Assembly: GCA_903938815.1 (NCBI GenBank)
Contig: CAJAES010000026.1
Coordinates: 1 to 64,000 of the forward strand
Direction: 5' to 3'
Source of the DNA: an uncultured beta proteobacterium
GTDB taxonomy: Bacteria; Pseudomonadota; Gammaproteobacteria; Burkholderiales; Burkholderiaceae_C
Length of the DNA: 64,000 nucleotides
In this document: positions 1 through 9,462 of the stretch, in pieces
Layout of the letters: each line of letters begins with the position of its first letter
Numbering within the stretch: the stretch's first letter is position 1
Notes under the pieces: model-generated
What the model saw: the letters and a program-made list of their open reading frames with translations, nothing else
Told to the model about the DNA's origin: nothing
Database searches by the model: none
Made by a program: the position numbers and the translations under genes

Positions 1-193
1 GGCAGAGCGGGAGCCGGGTCTGTTCGTGTTGAGTGGCCTGGGTGCCAGGGGCCTCACCTGGGGGCCGCTGGCAGGCCGCATGCTGGCCGCATGGATCGGC
101 GGGACGCCGATGCCCGTGGAGGCGGAACTGCGCGATGCGGCCGACCCGGCGCGCTGGCTCGTCAGAGCCGCGCGGCGAAACCTTCAGGGCTGA
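1..193 (+). CDS. mnmC: MnmC C-terminal end (partial)
   Basis: This is the last 63 codons of a gene that begins before the window; the reading frame starts at base 2. The peptide holds a GLFVLSGLGARGLTWGPLAG stretch followed by a PLP-like loop and a DPARW tail. This is typical of the C-terminal FAD-dependent oxidoreductase domain of MnmC, the bifunctional enzyme that finishes the 5-methylaminomethyl-2-thiouridine modification at the wobble base of some tRNAs. The glycine-rich segment belongs to the FAD-binding fold. The stop lies inside the 3' end of the convergent lysine-rich gene, overlapping it by 10 bases. A stand-alone DadA/ThiO-type oxidase cannot be excluded, because the N-terminal methyltransferase half is out of view. 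Confidence 0.75.
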   Translation, partial: AEREPGLFVLSGLGARGLTWGPLAGRMLAAWIGGTPMPVEAELRDAADPARWLVRAARRNLQG

Positions 194-378
194 GGAGGAG
201 CGTTGCCCGCGGGCTCTTCGGCCGCAGGCGCGTCGTCACCGATCAGCGAACGCATGGCGTCGTTGGGATTCATCTCCTCGAGTTCGCCGCTGGCCTTCTT
301 GGCGGCCTTCTCTTCCTTCTTCTTCTTCTTGAGCAGTTCGCGCTGACGCTTCTCGAACGAGTAGTTTGGTTTGGCCAA
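184..378 (-). CDS. Small lysine-rich conserved protein
   Basis: A 64-residue protein with a very basic front half (FEKRQRELLKKKKKEEKAAKK) and an acidic, proline/alanine-rich tail. I placed the start at a TTG at base 378, because an AAGGAAAG Shine-Dalgarno sequence sits 5-6 bases upstream and the protein then begins with an AKPNYSFEKRQ-type segment that I associate with a short protein common in Burkholderiales. A longer frame reaching base 480 would run into rpiA and lacks such a site. The first ~30 residues should form a charged helix, possibly binding nucleic acid, but no function is known to me. It overlaps the end of mnmC by 10 bases on the opposite strand and is downstream of rpiA on the same strand. 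Confidence 0.75.
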   Translation of the reverse strand: MAKPNYSFEKRQRELLKKKKKEEKAAKKASGELEEMNPNDAMRSLIGDDAPAAEEPAGNAPPQP

Positions 379-412
379 GTGGCTTTCCTTCGCGTTGAAC
401 CCGAAGGATAGT

Positions 413-1072
413 CTAGAAGGTGAGGGTCCGGACGCCGCCGGGGGTGCCCAGAAGGCACACCGAGGCCCGGTGGCGCGCAAAGATGCCCACCGTCACCACG
501 CCCGGCCACTGGTTGATCTCGGTTTCCATCGACAGCGGATCGGCGATCACGAGACCCCGCACATCCAGGATGGGATGGCCGTTGTCGGTGAGAACGCCCA
601 CGCGCAGCGCCGATTGCCCGCCGAACGCCGCGAAGCGCCGCGCCACCTGGGGCGCCGCCATCGGGATCACCTCCACCGGCAGCGGGTACCGGCCCAGCAC
701 CGGCACCAGCTTCGACTCGTCGGCGATGCAGATGAATCGCTGTGCAAGATCGGCAACGATCTTTTCGCGCGTCAGAGCTGCGCCGCCGCCCTTGATCATG
801 CAACCCTTGCCGTCGATCTCGTCGGCGCCGTCGATGTAGACCGGCAGCACGTCGACCGCCGCGGCGTCGGCCACCTCGATGCCGTGGGCGCGAAGGCGCG
901 CGGTGCTGGCGTCGCTGCTGGACACCGCGCCGCGGATGCGGTGCTTGATGGTGGCCAGGGCGTCGATGAAGTGGTTCACGGTGCTGCCGGTGCCCACCCC
1001 GACCCAGCCGTTCTCGACCACGTGTTCCAGGGCGGCGCGGCCAACGAGGGCCTTGAGTTCGTCTTGCGTCAT
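413..1072 (-). CDS. rpiA: Ribose-5-phosphate isomerase A
   Basis: Interconverts ribose 5-phosphate and ribulose 5-phosphate in the non-oxidative pentose phosphate pathway (cytoplasm). The 219-residue length is normal for RpiA. Visible family motifs are GTGST (27-31, phosphate loop), DGADE (81-85), KGGGAA (94-99) and the REK segment (102-104) that carries the catalytic glutamate. The start is only 32 bases from the divergent pyrD start. A GATAAT hexamer ends 7 bases before the ATG and no Shine-Dalgarno is seen, so the transcript may be leaderless. The lysine-rich small gene follows on the same strand after 34 bases and may be cotranscribed. Confidence 0.96.
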   Translation of the reverse strand: MTQDELKALVGRAALEHVVENGWVGVGTGSTVNHFIDALATIKHRIRGAVSSSDASTARLRAHGIEVADAAAVDVLPVYIDGADEIDGKGCMIKGGGAALTREKIVADLAQRFICIADESKLVPVLGRYPLPVEVIPMAAPQVARRFAAFGGQSALRVGVLTDNGHPILDVRGLVIADPLSMETEINQWPGVVTVGIFARHRASVCLLGTPGGVRTLTF

Positions 1073-1104
1073 GGCCGGGATTATCGGGCTGAGACAATGC
1101 CGGC

Positions 1105-2160
1105 ATGTCGCTGATTCCCTACGCCCTGACCCGCCCCTTCCTGTTCGGCCTCGACCCCGAGCGCGCGCACGACCTCACCATGGAGTCGATCGCGGCGCTG
1201 CAGAACACGCCGGCGCAATGCCTGTGGGCGCAGACCCGCGTGGACGCCCCGCTCACGCTGGCCGGCCTGAAGTTCCCGAACCGGGTCGGCCTGGCCGCCG
1301 GGCTCGACAAGAACGGGCGCTGCATCGACGGCCTGGGCGCGATGGGGTTCGGCTTCATCGAGGTGGGCACGGTCACGCCCAAGGGGCAGCCGGGCAACCC
1401 GAAGCCGCGCATGTTCCGCCTGCCCGAGGCCGAGGCGCTGATCAACCGGCTGGGCTTCAACAACGAAGGCCTCGCGAGCTTCCTGGCCAACGTGCAGAAG
1501 GCGCGCAGCTTCCGCAGCCGCGGCGGCGTCCTGGGGCTGAACATCGGCAAGAACGCGAGCACGCCCATCGAGCGCGCGGCCGACGATTACCTGGAGTGCT
1601 TGACGGGCGTCTACCCGCACGCCGACTACGTGACGGTGAACATCTCGAGCCCCAACACGCAGAACCTGCGCGCGCTGCAGTCTGACGAGGCGCTGGACGC
1701 CCTGCTCGGGGCGCTGCGTCAGCGGCGCGACGCGCTCTCGCAGCAGCATGGCCGGCGGGTGCCGATGTTCCTGAAGATCGCACCCGACCTGGACGCGGCA
1801 CAGATCGGCGTCATCGCGGCCACGCTCACACGCCACGGCATCGACGGCGTGATCGCGACCAACACCACCATCGCGCGCGACGCCGTGCAGGGCATGGCGC
1901 ACGCCGGCGAGACGGGCGGCCTCTCGGGGCGCCCGGTGTTCGAGGCCAGCAACCGGGTGATCCGCGCCCTGCGCGGGGCTCTGGGCGCGGGCTACCCGAT
2001 CATCGGCGTGGGCGGGGTCATGAGCGGCGACGACGCACGCGCCAAGCTGGCCGCCGGCGCCGACCTGGTGCAGATCTACACCGGCCTGATCTACAAAGGC
2101 CCGGCGCTCGTCACCGAAGCCAGCCGCGAGACGGCCGCGGCCACGCCGTCGCGGCCGTAG
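1105..2160 (+). CDS. pyrD: Dihydroorotate dehydrogenase (quinone), class 2
   Basis: Oxidises dihydroorotate to orotate with FMN and passes electrons to the quinone pool; the fourth step of pyrimidine synthesis. At 351 residues with an N-terminal helical extension ([15 protein letters not shown]) it is the membrane-associated class 2 type. [11 protein letters not shown] (61-71) is the FMN phosphate-side loop. The NISSPNT segment supplies the catalytic serine of class 2 enzymes, and the ATNTT and GVGGV segments are also typical. The last 70 bases overlap the convergent aminotransferase gene. A GACAAT hexamer ends 6 bases before the ATG, with no Shine-Dalgarno. Confidence 0.96.
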   Translation: MSLIPYALTRPFLFGLDPERAHDLTMESIAALQNTPAQCLWAQTRVDAPLTLAGLKFPNRVGLAAGLDKNGRCIDGLGAMGFGFIEVGTVTPKGQPGNPKPRMFRLPEAEALINRLGFNNEGLASFLANVQKARSFRSRGGVLGLNIGKNASTPIERAADDYLECLTGVYPHADYVTVNISSPNTQNLRALQSDEALDALLGALRQRRDALSQQHGRRVPMFLKIAPDLDAAQIGVIAATLTRHGIDGVIATNTTIARDAVQGMAHAGETGGLSGRPVFEASNRVIRALRGALGAGYPIIGVGGVMSGDDARAKLAAGADLVQIYTGLIYKGPALVTEASRETAAATPSRP

Positions 2161-3296
2161 GGCACGCCCAGCACCGTCATCGCGGCCTCGACGCCGGCCA
2201 GCGCGCCCAGCACCATGGGCGCGTTCACGTCGCCCAGGTGGCCGATGCGGAAGACCCGGCCCGCCAGCGGGCCCAGGCCCCCGGCGATGGACACGTCGAA
2301 GCGCTCGCGCGCGATGCGGCGGATGGCATCGGGGTCGGTGCCCGGCGCAGTGCGGATCGCCGTCACGGACACCGAGCGGGCTGAAGGCTCGGTGCAGAAG
2401 AACCCCACCGCGCCTTCGCGCGACCAGGCCTCGACGGCGGCGTGCACGGCGGCCGACAGATGGCGGTGGCGGTCGAACACGGCCTCCAGGCCTTCCTCGA
2501 ACAGCAGCCCGAGGCCGGCTTCCATGCCCGCCATCAGGTTCAGGGGCGGGGTGCCGCAGAACTTGTTGTAGGGCATGGCGCCGGCGCGGCGGGTCCAGTC
2601 CCAGTAGAAGCGCGGCGTCGGGTTGGCCTGCGCCACGGCCTGCGCGGCGGCGTTCACGGCCACGAAGCCCACGCCGGGCGGCAGCATCAGACCCTTCTGC
2701 GAGGCGCCCACGACGACGTCGATGCGCTGAGAGTCCATGGCCAGCGGCGCTGCGCCCAGCGACGCCACGGCATCCACCACCAGCAACGCGGGGTGGCCGC
2801 TGGCGTCCATGGCGGCGCGCATCGCATCGATGTCGCTCGTGATGCCACTGGCGGTGTCGGTGTGCACCATCAGCACGGCGGCGATGCGGCGCTCGCGGTC
2901 GTCGCGCAGCAGTTGCGCCACCGCCTCGGTGTCGATGGGGCGGCCCTCGGCCCAGGGCGTGCGCAGCACTTCGCGGTCCAGTGCCTGGCACTGGACGGCC
3001 CAGGAATCCGAGAAGTGCCCGGTGCCGGGCACCAGCGCCAGCGCGCCGGGCGCCAGCAGGTTCTGGATGACCACTTCCCAGGCGCCATGGCCATTGGCGG
3101 CATAGAAGAAGACTTCGCCGTCGACCGTGCGCAACAGCCGCTTGAGGCCCGCTTCGCAGGCCATGATGGTGTCGGCGACCCTCGGGTCGGCCAGGTCCAT
3201 CGGCTGGCGTGCCATGGCGGCCAGCACGGCATCGGGCAGATGCGTGGGGCCGGGGGAATGAAGGAAGCGGGTGCCGGGAATGCGGGTGCGCGTCAT
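2091..3296 (-). CDS. Class V aminotransferase (alanine/serine-glyoxylate type)
   Basis: A PLP-dependent fold-type I enzyme of 401 residues, most like alanine-glyoxylate and serine-glyoxylate aminotransferases. Motifs include the N-terminal PGPTHLP segment, [15 protein letters not shown] (145-151), VVDAVASLG with the PLP-ring aspartate (D175), and SQKGL with the Schiff-base lysine K201. The C-terminal FRIGHLGD segment is the usual carboxylate-binding region of this class. The exact donor and acceptor cannot be read from sequence; glycine or serine formation from glyoxylate is the usual role. The gene stands alone on its strand, converging on pyrD with a 70-base overlap and diverging from rsuA with 31 bases between the starts. 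TAACAT ends 6 bases before its ATG. Confidence 0.88.
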   Translation of the reverse strand: MTRTRIPGTRFLHSPGPTHLPDAVLAAMARQPMDLADPRVADTIMACEAGLKRLLRTVDGEVFFYAANGHGAWEVVIQNLLAPGALALVPGTGHFSDSWAVQCQALDREVLRTPWAEGRPIDTEAVAQLLRDDRERRIAAVLMVHTDTASGITSDIDAMRAAMDASGHPALLVVDAVASLGAAPLAMDSQRIDVVVGASQKGLMLPPGVGFVAVNAAAQAVAQANPTPRFYWDWTRRAGAMPYNKFCGTPPLNLMAGMEAGLGLLFEEGLEAVFDRHRHLSAAVHAAVEAWSREGAVGFFCTEPSARSVSVTAIRTAPGTDPDAIRRIARERFDVSIAGGLGPLAGRVFRIGHLGDVNAPMVLGALAGVEAAMTVLGVPYGRDGVAAAVSRLASVTSAGPL

Positions 3297-3327
3297 GCGC
3301 CCATGTTACGGCGGCGACAATACGTTC

Positions 3328-4020
3328 ATGCAAATCGGACGAATGCTGTACGCGCAGGGTTTCGGCTCACGCCGCGAGTGCGAGGGCCTGTGCCTCGCGG
3401 GCCATGTCAGCGTGGCCGGCCGCGTGGTGGACGACCCGATGGAAGACATCGACACCGCCGGCCTCGAATACGTCGTCGACGGCGTGACCTGGCCCTACCG
3501 TGAACACGCGCTGCTGATGCTCCACAAGCCCGACGGCGTGGAATGCTCGCGCCAGCCCAAGCATCACGCGGGGGTCCTGAGCCTGCTGCCGCTGCCGCTG
3601 CGCAGGCGCAACGTGCAGCCCGTCGGGCGGCTGGATGCCGACACCACCGGCCTGCTGCTCCTGACGGACGACGGCGCGCTGATCCACCGCCTCACATCAC
3701 CCAAGCACCATGTGCCGAAGGTCTACGAGGTGACGGTCAAGCACGCGATCGAACCCGCGTTGCTGGCCGCGCTGACGGCCGGCGTGATGCTGGACGACCA
3801 CCCGGTGCCCGTGCGCGCGGCCGCCGTGGAAGCCACCGGAACGCACACGCTGCGCCTGACGCTCACCGAGGGCAAGTACCACCAGGTCAAGCGCATGGTG
3901 GCGGCGGCGGGCAATCGCGTCGAAGCGCTGCACCGCAGCGCCTTCGGCGCGCTGCAGCTGCCGGCCGACCTGCCGCCGGGCCACTGGCGCTGGATCGAGC
4001 CCGCGATAATCGGGCTATGA
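3328..4020 (+). CDS. rsuA: 16S rRNA pseudouridine synthase (RsuA family)
   Basis: Predicted to convert U516 of 16S rRNA to pseudouridine. The 230-residue protein has an N-terminal S4-like RNA-binding segment (GRMLYAQGFGSRREC, and VSVAGRVV) and the RluB/RsuA catalytic motif GRLDADTTGLLLLT with catalytic aspartate D103. The C-terminal GKYHQVKRM segment is also characteristic. The start at 3328 gives the standard RsuA N-terminus; an upstream in-frame ATG at 3271 would lie inside the divergent aminotransferase. A GACAAT hexamer ends 6 bases before the ATG. The stop overlaps the ribF start (ATGA), so the two are translationally coupled. Confidence 0.9.
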   Translation: MQIGRMLYAQGFGSRRECEGLCLAGHVSVAGRVVDDPMEDIDTAGLEYVVDGVTWPYREHALLMLHKPDGVECSRQPKHHAGVLSLLPLPLRRRNVQPVGRLDADTTGLLLLTDDGALIHRLTSPKHHVPKVYEVTVKHAIEPALLAALTAGVMLDDHPVPVRAAAVEATGTHTLRLTLTEGKYHQVKRMVAAAGNRVEALHRSAFGALQLPADLPPGHWRWIEPAIIGL

Positions 4021-4976
4021 AGATCCTGCGCGGCCTGGGTGGCCTGAATGCGGCCACCGGCCCCTGCGCCCTGACCATCGGCAGCTTCGACGGCGTGCAC
4101 CGCGGCCACCAGGCCATGCTCGCGCTGCTGAGCAACGAGGCGCGCCATCGCGGCCTGCCGAGCGCGGTGCTGACCTTCGAGCCGCACCCCAGGGACTTCT
4201 TCTTCGCCCGGCGCGGCGGACCGGCGGCGCCGGCGCGCATCGCCACGCTGCGCGACAAGATGGCCGAGCTGGCCCGCTGCGGCATCGACCGGGCCGTGGT
4301 GCTGCGCTTCGACGAGACCCTGGCGGCGCTGAGCCCCGAGGACTTCATCTCGCGCGTGCTGGTACGCGGCCTGGATGCACGTTATGTGCTGGTCGGTGAC
4401 GACTTCCGCTTCGGCGCACGCCGCGCCGGGGACTACGCCCTGCTCGACGCCGCAGGCGCACGCGACGGCTTCGACGTCGCCCGCATGCAGAGCTACGAGG
4501 TGCACGGGCTGCGCGTTTCCAGCTCCGCGGTGCGCGAAGCGCTGGCGGCCGGCGACATGCCGCGAACCGCCGAGTTGCTGGGCCGGCCCTTTGCGGTCAG
4601 CGGCCGGGTCTCGCACGGCCGCAAGCTGGGCCGGGAACTCGGCTTTCGCACGATGAACCTGCGATTCGGCCACCCGCGGCCCGCCGCCATGGGCATCTTC
4701 GTGGCACGGGTGCAGGGCCTCGGCCCGACGCCGCTGGCCGCCGTCGCGAGCCTGGGGGTGCGCCCGGCCGTCGAGGACGCAGGCCGTGTGCTGCTGGAGA
4801 CGCATGTGCTGGATTGGCCCGACACCTTGCCGATGGAGGCCGGATACGGCCGCTGCATCACGGTCGAACTGCTGGAAAAGCTGCACGACGAGCGCCCGTA
4901 CCCTTCGCTGGAGGCGCTGCGGGTCGGCATCGCGCAGGACGTGCTGGACGCGCGCGCCTGGTTCGCCGAACCCTGA
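4017..4976 (+). CDS. ribF: Riboflavin kinase / FAD synthetase
   Basis: Bifunctional enzyme making FMN from riboflavin and then FAD. The 319 residues split into an N-terminal adenylyltransferase domain (IGSFDGVHRGHQAML nucleotide-binding motif near residues 21-35; VGDDFRFG) and a C-terminal flavokinase domain starting near residue 190. The flavokinase motif reads FRTMNL instead of the textbook FPTANL; similar variants occur in related betaproteobacteria as far as I recall. The start overlaps the rsuA stop. GATAAT ends 6 bases before the ATG inside rsuA, so an extra internal promoter is possible. In many bacteria ribF is followed directly by ileS and lspA; here a gene on the other strand lies between. 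Confidence 0.95.
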   Translation: MKILRGLGGLNAATGPCALTIGSFDGVHRGHQAMLALLSNEARHRGLPSAVLTFEPHPRDFFFARRGGPAAPARIATLRDKMAELARCGIDRAVVLRFDETLAALSPEDFISRVLVRGLDARYVLVGDDFRFGARRAGDYALLDAAGARDGFDVARMQSYEVHGLRVSSSAVREALAAGDMPRTAELLGRPFAVSGRVSHGRKLGRELGFRTMNLRFGHPRPAAMGIFVARVQGLGPTPLAAVASLGVRPAVEDAGRVLLETHVLDWPDTLPMEAGYGRCITVELLEKLHDERPYPSLEALRVGIAQDVLDARAWFAEP

Positions 4977-5043
4977 GCGCCGGGAGCGCTGAGCGGGTTC
5001 GCAACGGCCCCGGCAGCGGCGCGGCGAACTCCCGGCAACCGGG

Positions 5044-5865
5044 TCAGAAGCGCCAAGCCAGCCCGGTGCCCACCGACCAGCCGGTGCGCTGCTGCACCAG
5101 GGGGCTGCCGGCCGCCGTGTCGAGCTGGGTCGACACGCCGGTGCTCAGGAAACCACCCCACTCCCGGTTGAACTCGTGGCGCAGGGTCAGGCCCAGCGAC
5201 GCATCGCGCAGGCCGTTGCCCGGGGTGTAGACGGCGTAGCCCGTCCTGGCCGATTGCTCGGGCGTGACGCCGTACCAGGACTGCATGTAGGAATCGCCGC
5301 CGAAGCTGACCGAGGCCCCGGCATGCAGCTTCGTCTGCGGCGAGAGTTGCCACTCGCGCGCCACGCCGACATCGGCGATCCAGCCGTTGCCGTTGCCCAG
5401 GATGTCGGTGCTGACACCCAGGCTGTAGCGCCAGGGCCCTTCGGGTGTCCACTGCGTGCGCAGGCGGGCCAGGACGGTGCCCTGGATGTCGCCCATGCCG
5501 GACAGGCGGTCGCTGTTGGATTCGCGGCGCCCGTTCGTCCAGCGTGCGCTCAGGCTCACGTCCAGGGTGTCCCGGTCGATCAGCCGTGCGGCCACGCCGC
5601 GCTCGACGTCATCGTCGCGCCGGGTCGTGAAACCGCCCGAACCGGAGATGGTGATCCGGCCGTAGCGGAGGAACCCGGCCGGGCCCAGGCGCACGCGGTA
5701 GTCCTCGGCGCCGAAGTAGCTGGGGCCGTAACTGCTGACGAGCCCGATGGCGCCTTCCCAGCGCGTCGGCTTGGCAGGTTCGACCTGGGCCAGCGCGGGC
5801 GCCGCCAGCAGGCTCAGTGCCAAGGGCAGGCCGCAAGCAGGGGGAAAGAATGACAGTCTGTGCAT
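5044..5865 (-). CDS. MipA/OmpV family outer-membrane protein
   Basis: A 273-residue beta-barrel protein. It begins with a Sec signal peptide (hydrophobic PLALSLLAAPALA, cleavage likely near residue 26) and continues with alternating amphipathic strands. The RWEGAIGLVSSYGPSYFG opening, repeated glycine/aromatic strands and a final aromatic residue (GLAWRF) are typical of MipA/OmpV proteins, which act as outer-membrane scaffolds or channels. Substrate unknown. It lies on the minus strand between ribF and ileS, which are usually neighbours, so it looks like a later insertion into that gene order. No partner gene is adjacent. Confidence 0.82.
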   Translation of the reverse strand: MHRLSFFPPACGLPLALSLLAAPALAQVEPAKPTRWEGAIGLVSSYGPSYFGAEDYRVRLGPAGFLRYGRITISGSGGFTTRRDDDVERGVAARLIDRDTLDVSLSARWTNGRRESNSDRLSGMGDIQGTVLARLRTQWTPEGPWRYSLGVSTDILGNGNGWIADVGVAREWQLSPQTKLHAGASVSFGGDSYMQSWYGVTPEQSARTGYAVYTPGNGLRDASLGLTLRHEFNREWGGFLSTGVSTQLDTAAGSPLVQQRTGWSVGTGLAWRF

Positions 5866-5889
5866 CGGTTCTGTGTGATGGTGCGCCGC

Positions 5890-5895
5890 TAGAAT
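5890..5895 (+). promoter_or_regulatory. Possible -10 element before ileS
   Basis: TAGAAT, a common -10 form in this window, lies about 195 bases before the ileS start in the 225-base gap after the MipA-type gene. No convincing -35 is visible. If used, ileS has a leader of about 190 bases; I see no clear riboswitch or T-box-like fold in it. Confidence 0.3.
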
Positions 5896-6090
5896 CGAAG
5901 CATGGCGTCATTCTCGATCGCTTCCTCTCCCGCTCGTGGGCACGTGGCCACCAGCCGCCAGACGACGCGCGACCGAATTATCGGCGCGCCCGCCTGAAGC
6001 GCGGCTTAAGCGCTGCCAGCCGAGCCGGCCCTTGCCGGCCCCCTCTTTCCGATGTTGCCTGATGCGCCGCCCGACTGCGGCCACGACGCC

Positions 6091-8925
6091 ATGAACACCC
6101 CCGCCCCCCAAGACTATCGCAAGACCCTGAACCTTCCGGACACCCCGTTCCCGATGCGGGGCGACCTGCCCAAGCGGGAGCCGGGCTGGATCAAGGCCTG
6201 GAACGAGGAAGGCCTCTACAAGCGCCTGCGTGACGCCCGCCACGGTGCGCCGCTCTTCGTGCTGCACGACGGCCCCCCGTATGCCAACGGCGCCATCCAC
6301 ATGGGCCATGCCGTCAACAAGGTGCTCAAGGACATGATCGTCAAGGCGCGGCAGCTGTCCGGCTTCGACGCCCAGTACATCCCCGGCTGGGACTGCCACG
6401 GCCTGCCGATCGAGAACGCGATCGAGAAGAAGCACGGCCGCAGCCTGAGCCGCGACGAGATGCAGGCGAAGAGCCGCGCCTACGCCACCGAACAGATCGC
6501 GCAGCAGATGCTCGATTTCCAGCGCCTGGGCGTGCTGGGCGACTGGGAGCACCGCTACGCGACGATGGACCCGGCCAACGAGGCGGGCGAGATCCGCGCG
6601 TTCAAGCGCGTCATCGAGCGCGGTTTCGTCTATCGCGGCCTCAAGCCGGTCTACTGGTGCTTCGACTGCGGCAGTTCGCTGGCCGAATTCGAGATCGAGT
6701 ACGCCGACAAGAAGAGCCAGACGCTGGATGTCGCCTTCAAGTGCGCCGAGCCCGCGAAGCTGGCCGCTGCCTTTGGCCTCGGTTCTCTGCAGAAGGACGC
6801 CTTTGCCGTCATCTGGACGACCACCGCCTGGACGATCCCGGCCAACCAGGCGCTGAACCTGAACCCGGCGCTCGAGTACGCGCTGGTCGACACCGAGCGC
6901 GGCCTGCTGGTGCTGGCGGCCTCGCTGGTGGACAAGTGCATGGTGCGCTACGGGCTGCAGGGCACGGTGCTGGCCACGACCCTGGGCGAGAAGCTCGGCG
7001 GTCTGAACTTCCACCACCCGCTGGCCCACGTGGACGCCGGCTACGACCGCCTGAGCCCCGTCTACCTGGCCGACTACGCCACCGCCGACGACGGCACCGG
7101 CCTCGTGCACAGCTCCCCAGCGTACGGCCTGGACGACTTCAACTCCTGCGTCGCGCACGGGATGAAGTACGACGACATCCTGAACCCGGTGCAGGGCAAC
7201 GGCGCCTATGCGGCCGACTTCCCCCTCTTCGGCGGGCTGGGCATCTGGAAGGCCGTGCCGGTCATCATCGAGGCACTGCGCGAGGCCGGCCGCCTGATGG
7301 CCACCGAGACCATCACGCACAGCTACCCGCACTGCTGGCGCCACAAGACGCCCGTGATCTACCGCGCCGCGGCGCAGTGGTTCATCCGAATGGACGCGGG
7401 CGAAGGCGTCTTCACGAAGGACAAGGCGCCGAAGACGCTGCGCCAGATGGCGCTCGACGCCATCGACGCCACCGGCTTCTACCCCGAGAACGGCCGCGCC
7501 CGGCTGCGCGACATGATCGCCAACCGGCCCGACTGGTGCATCAGCCGCCAGCGCAGCTGGGGCGTGCCGGTGCCGTTCTTCCTGCACAAGGACACCGGCG
7601 ACCTGCATCCGCGCACGATGGCCATCCTCGACCAGGCCGCCGATATCGTGCAGGCCGGCGGCATCGAGGCCTGGAGCCGCGTCACGGCCGAGGAGATCCT
7701 CGGCGCCGAGGATGCGCCGCACTACACCAAGAGCAGCGACATCCTCGAGGTCTGGTTCGATTCCGGCAGCACCTTCTGGCACGTCCTGCGTGGTCAGCAC
7801 CCCGGCGGCTTCCACGAGACCGGCCCCGAAGCCGACCTGTACCTGGAAGGCCACGACCAGCACCGCGGCTGGTTCCATAGCTCGCTGCTGCTGGCCTGCG
7901 CGCTCTTCGACCGCGCGCCCTACCGCGGTCTGCTCACGCACGGCTTCACGGTGGACAGCCAGGGCCGCAAGATGAGCAAGAGCCTAGGCAACGGCATCGA
8001 GCCGCAGAAGGTCAGCAGCTCGATGGGCGCCGAGATCATCCGCCTGTGGGTCGCCGCGAGCGACTATTCCGGGGACATCGCCGGCGACGACAAGATCCTC
8101 GCGCGGGTGGTGGACGCGTACCGCCGCATCCGCAACACGCTGCGCTTCCTGCTGGCCAACACGAGCGACTTCGATCCCGCCACGGATGCCGTGCCGCTGG
8201 CCGACATGCTGGAGATCGATCGCTGGGCGGTTTCGCGCACGGCGCAGTTCCAGGCCGAGGTGCTGGCCCACTACGAGGTCTACGAGTTCCACCCGGTGGT
8301 GTCCAAGCTGCAGGTGTTCTGCTCCGAAGACCTCGGCGCGTTCTACCTCGACGTGCTGAAGGACCGGCTCTACACCACGGCGCCGAAGAGCCTGGCCCGC
8401 CGCAGCGCGCAGACCGCACTGCACCAGATCACCCAGGCCATGCTGCGCTGGATGGCCCCCTTCCTGAGCTTCACGGCCGAGGAGGCCTGGACGCTCATCG
8501 GCACCAGCCCGTCGATATTCCTCGAGACGTACTCGACCTTCGACGCGCCCGACGAAGCGCTGATCGCCAAGTGGTCGCGCATCCGCGAGATCCGCGATCT
8601 GGCCAACAAGCAGATCGAAGCCGTGCGCGGCACCGGCACAGTGGGCTCGTCGCTGCAGGCGAACCTGGCCATCACGGCCGGGGCGGCGGACCATGCGCTC
8701 CTGGCGGCTCTGGGCGAAGACCTCAAGTTCGTCTTCATCACCTCGGCGGCGACGCTGGCCGAAGGCGGCGAACTGGCCGTGGACGTGGTGCCTTCGACCG
8801 CCACCAAGTGCGAGCGCTGCTGGCACTGGCGCGACGATGTCGGCCATGACGCCGCGCACCCGACGCTGTGCGGCCGCTGCACCGACAACCTGTACGGCGC
8901 GGGCGAAACCCGCACGGCGGCCTGA
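6091..8925 (+). CDS. ileS: Isoleucyl-tRNA synthetase
   Basis: Class I aminoacyl-tRNA synthetase charging tRNA-Ile (944 residues, normal length). The HIGH signature appears as HMGH within [12 protein letters not shown], and the KMSKS loop as [10 protein letters not shown]. The editing domain (CP1) lies between them, with a TTAWTIPAN segment. The C-terminus has a zinc-finger pair CERCWHW...CGRC, the bacterial IleRS type. I chose the start at 6091 ([16 protein letters not shown]), matching the usual N-terminus; an in-frame ATG at 6052 would add 13 residues of no recognisable character. The stop overlaps lspA by one base (TGATG), indicating an operon. Confidence 0.97.
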   Translation: MNTPAPQDYRKTLNLPDTPFPMRGDLPKREPGWIKAWNEEGLYKRLRDARHGAPLFVLHDGPPYANGAIHMGHAVNKVLKDMIVKARQLSGFDAQYIPGWDCHGLPIENAIEKKHGRSLSRDEMQAKSRAYATEQIAQQMLDFQRLGVLGDWEHRYATMDPANEAGEIRAFKRVIERGFVYRGLKPVYWCFDCGSSLAEFEIEYADKKSQTLDVAFKCAEPAKLAAAFGLGSLQKDAFAVIWTTTAWTIPANQALNLNPALEYALVDTERGLLVLAASLVDKCMVRYGLQGTVLATTLGEKLGGLNFHHPLAHVDAGYDRLSPVYLADYATADDGTGLVHSSPAYGLDDFNSCVAHGMKYDDILNPVQGNGAYAADFPLFGGLGIWKAVPVIIEALREAGRLMATETITHSYPHCWRHKTPVIYRAAAQWFIRMDAGEGVFTKDKAPKTLRQMALDAIDATGFYPENGRARLRDMIANRPDWCISRQRSWGVPVPFFLHKDTGDLHPRTMAILDQAADIVQAGGIEAWSRVTAEEILGAEDAPHYTKSSDILEVWFDSGSTFWHVLRGQHPGGFHETGPEADLYLEGHDQHRGWFHSSLLLACALFDRAPYRGLLTHGFTVDSQGRKMSKSLGNGIEPQKVSSSMGAEIIRLWVAASDYSGDIAGDDKILARVVDAYRRIRNTLRFLLANTSDFDPATDAVPLADMLEIDRWAVSRTAQFQAEVLAHYEVYEFHPVVSKLQVFCSEDLGAFYLDVLKDRLYTTAPKSLARRSAQTALHQITQAMLRWMAPFLSFTAEEAWTLIGTSPSIFLETYSTFDAPDEALIAKWSRIREIRDLANKQIEAVRGTGTVGSSLQANLAITAGAADHALLAALGEDLKFVFITSAATLAEGGELAVDVVPSTATKCERCWHWRDDVGHDAAHPTLCGRCTDNLYGAGETRTAA

Positions 8926-9443
8926 TGGCCCGCGGCAGCAGCAAGGCCCCGGGCCTGGCCATGTGGCTGGGCCTGGCGCTGATCATCATCGTCGCCGACC
9001 AGTTCACGAAGACGCTGATCCTCGGCTGGTTCCAGCTCGGCGACAGCCGGACCGTGACCGACTTCTTCAACATCGTCCGGGTTCACAACACCGGCGCGGC
9101 CTTCAGCTTCCTGGCGGGCGCCGGGGGCTGGCAGCGCTGGTTCTTCGTCGGCATCGGCGCGGTGGCCTCGGTCTTCATCGTCTGGATGCTGAAGAGCCAC
9201 CCGGGCCAGCGCCTGTTCTGCTTCTCGCTGACCATGATCCTCGGCGGCGCCATCGGCAACGTGGTCGACCGGTTGCTGCACGGCTACGTGGTCGATTTCC
9301 TGCAGTTTCGCTTCGCGGTGCTGGAGCCGGTATTCCAGGGCGGCTACTTCCCGAGCTTCAACGTCGCCGACGCCGCCATCTCGGTGGGCGCCATGTGCCT
9401 GATCCTGGACGAATTGATCCGGGTCCGCCGCAGCAAGGGCTGA
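8925..9443 (+). CDS. lspA: Lipoprotein signal peptidase
   Basis: Inner-membrane aspartyl protease that removes signal peptides from diacylglyceryl-modified prolipoproteins. The 172-residue protein has four predicted membrane helices. The two catalytic aspartates are in GNVVDR (D115) and FNVADA (D149); the [13 protein letters not shown] segment near residue 51 is also conserved. The loop before the second aspartate (about residues 131-144) is a little longer than in the E. coli enzyme. The start overlaps the ileS stop. Several predicted lipoproteins in the window would be its substrates. Confidence 0.95.
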   Translation: MARGSSKAPGLAMWLGLALIIIVADQFTKTLILGWFQLGDSRTVTDFFNIVRVHNTGAAFSFLAGAGGWQRWFFVGIGAVASVFIVWMLKSHPGQRLFCFSLTMILGGAIGNVVDRLLHGYVVDFLQFRFAVLEPVFQGGYFPSFNVADAAISVGAMCLILDELIRVRRSKG

Positions 9444-9462
9444 GCGGCTCATACTTCCGGCC

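Noticed and set aside
3870..4016. FMN riboswitch before ribF
   Set aside because: The sequence is rsuA coding sequence with no conserved RFN element. ribF is coupled to rsuA by overlap.
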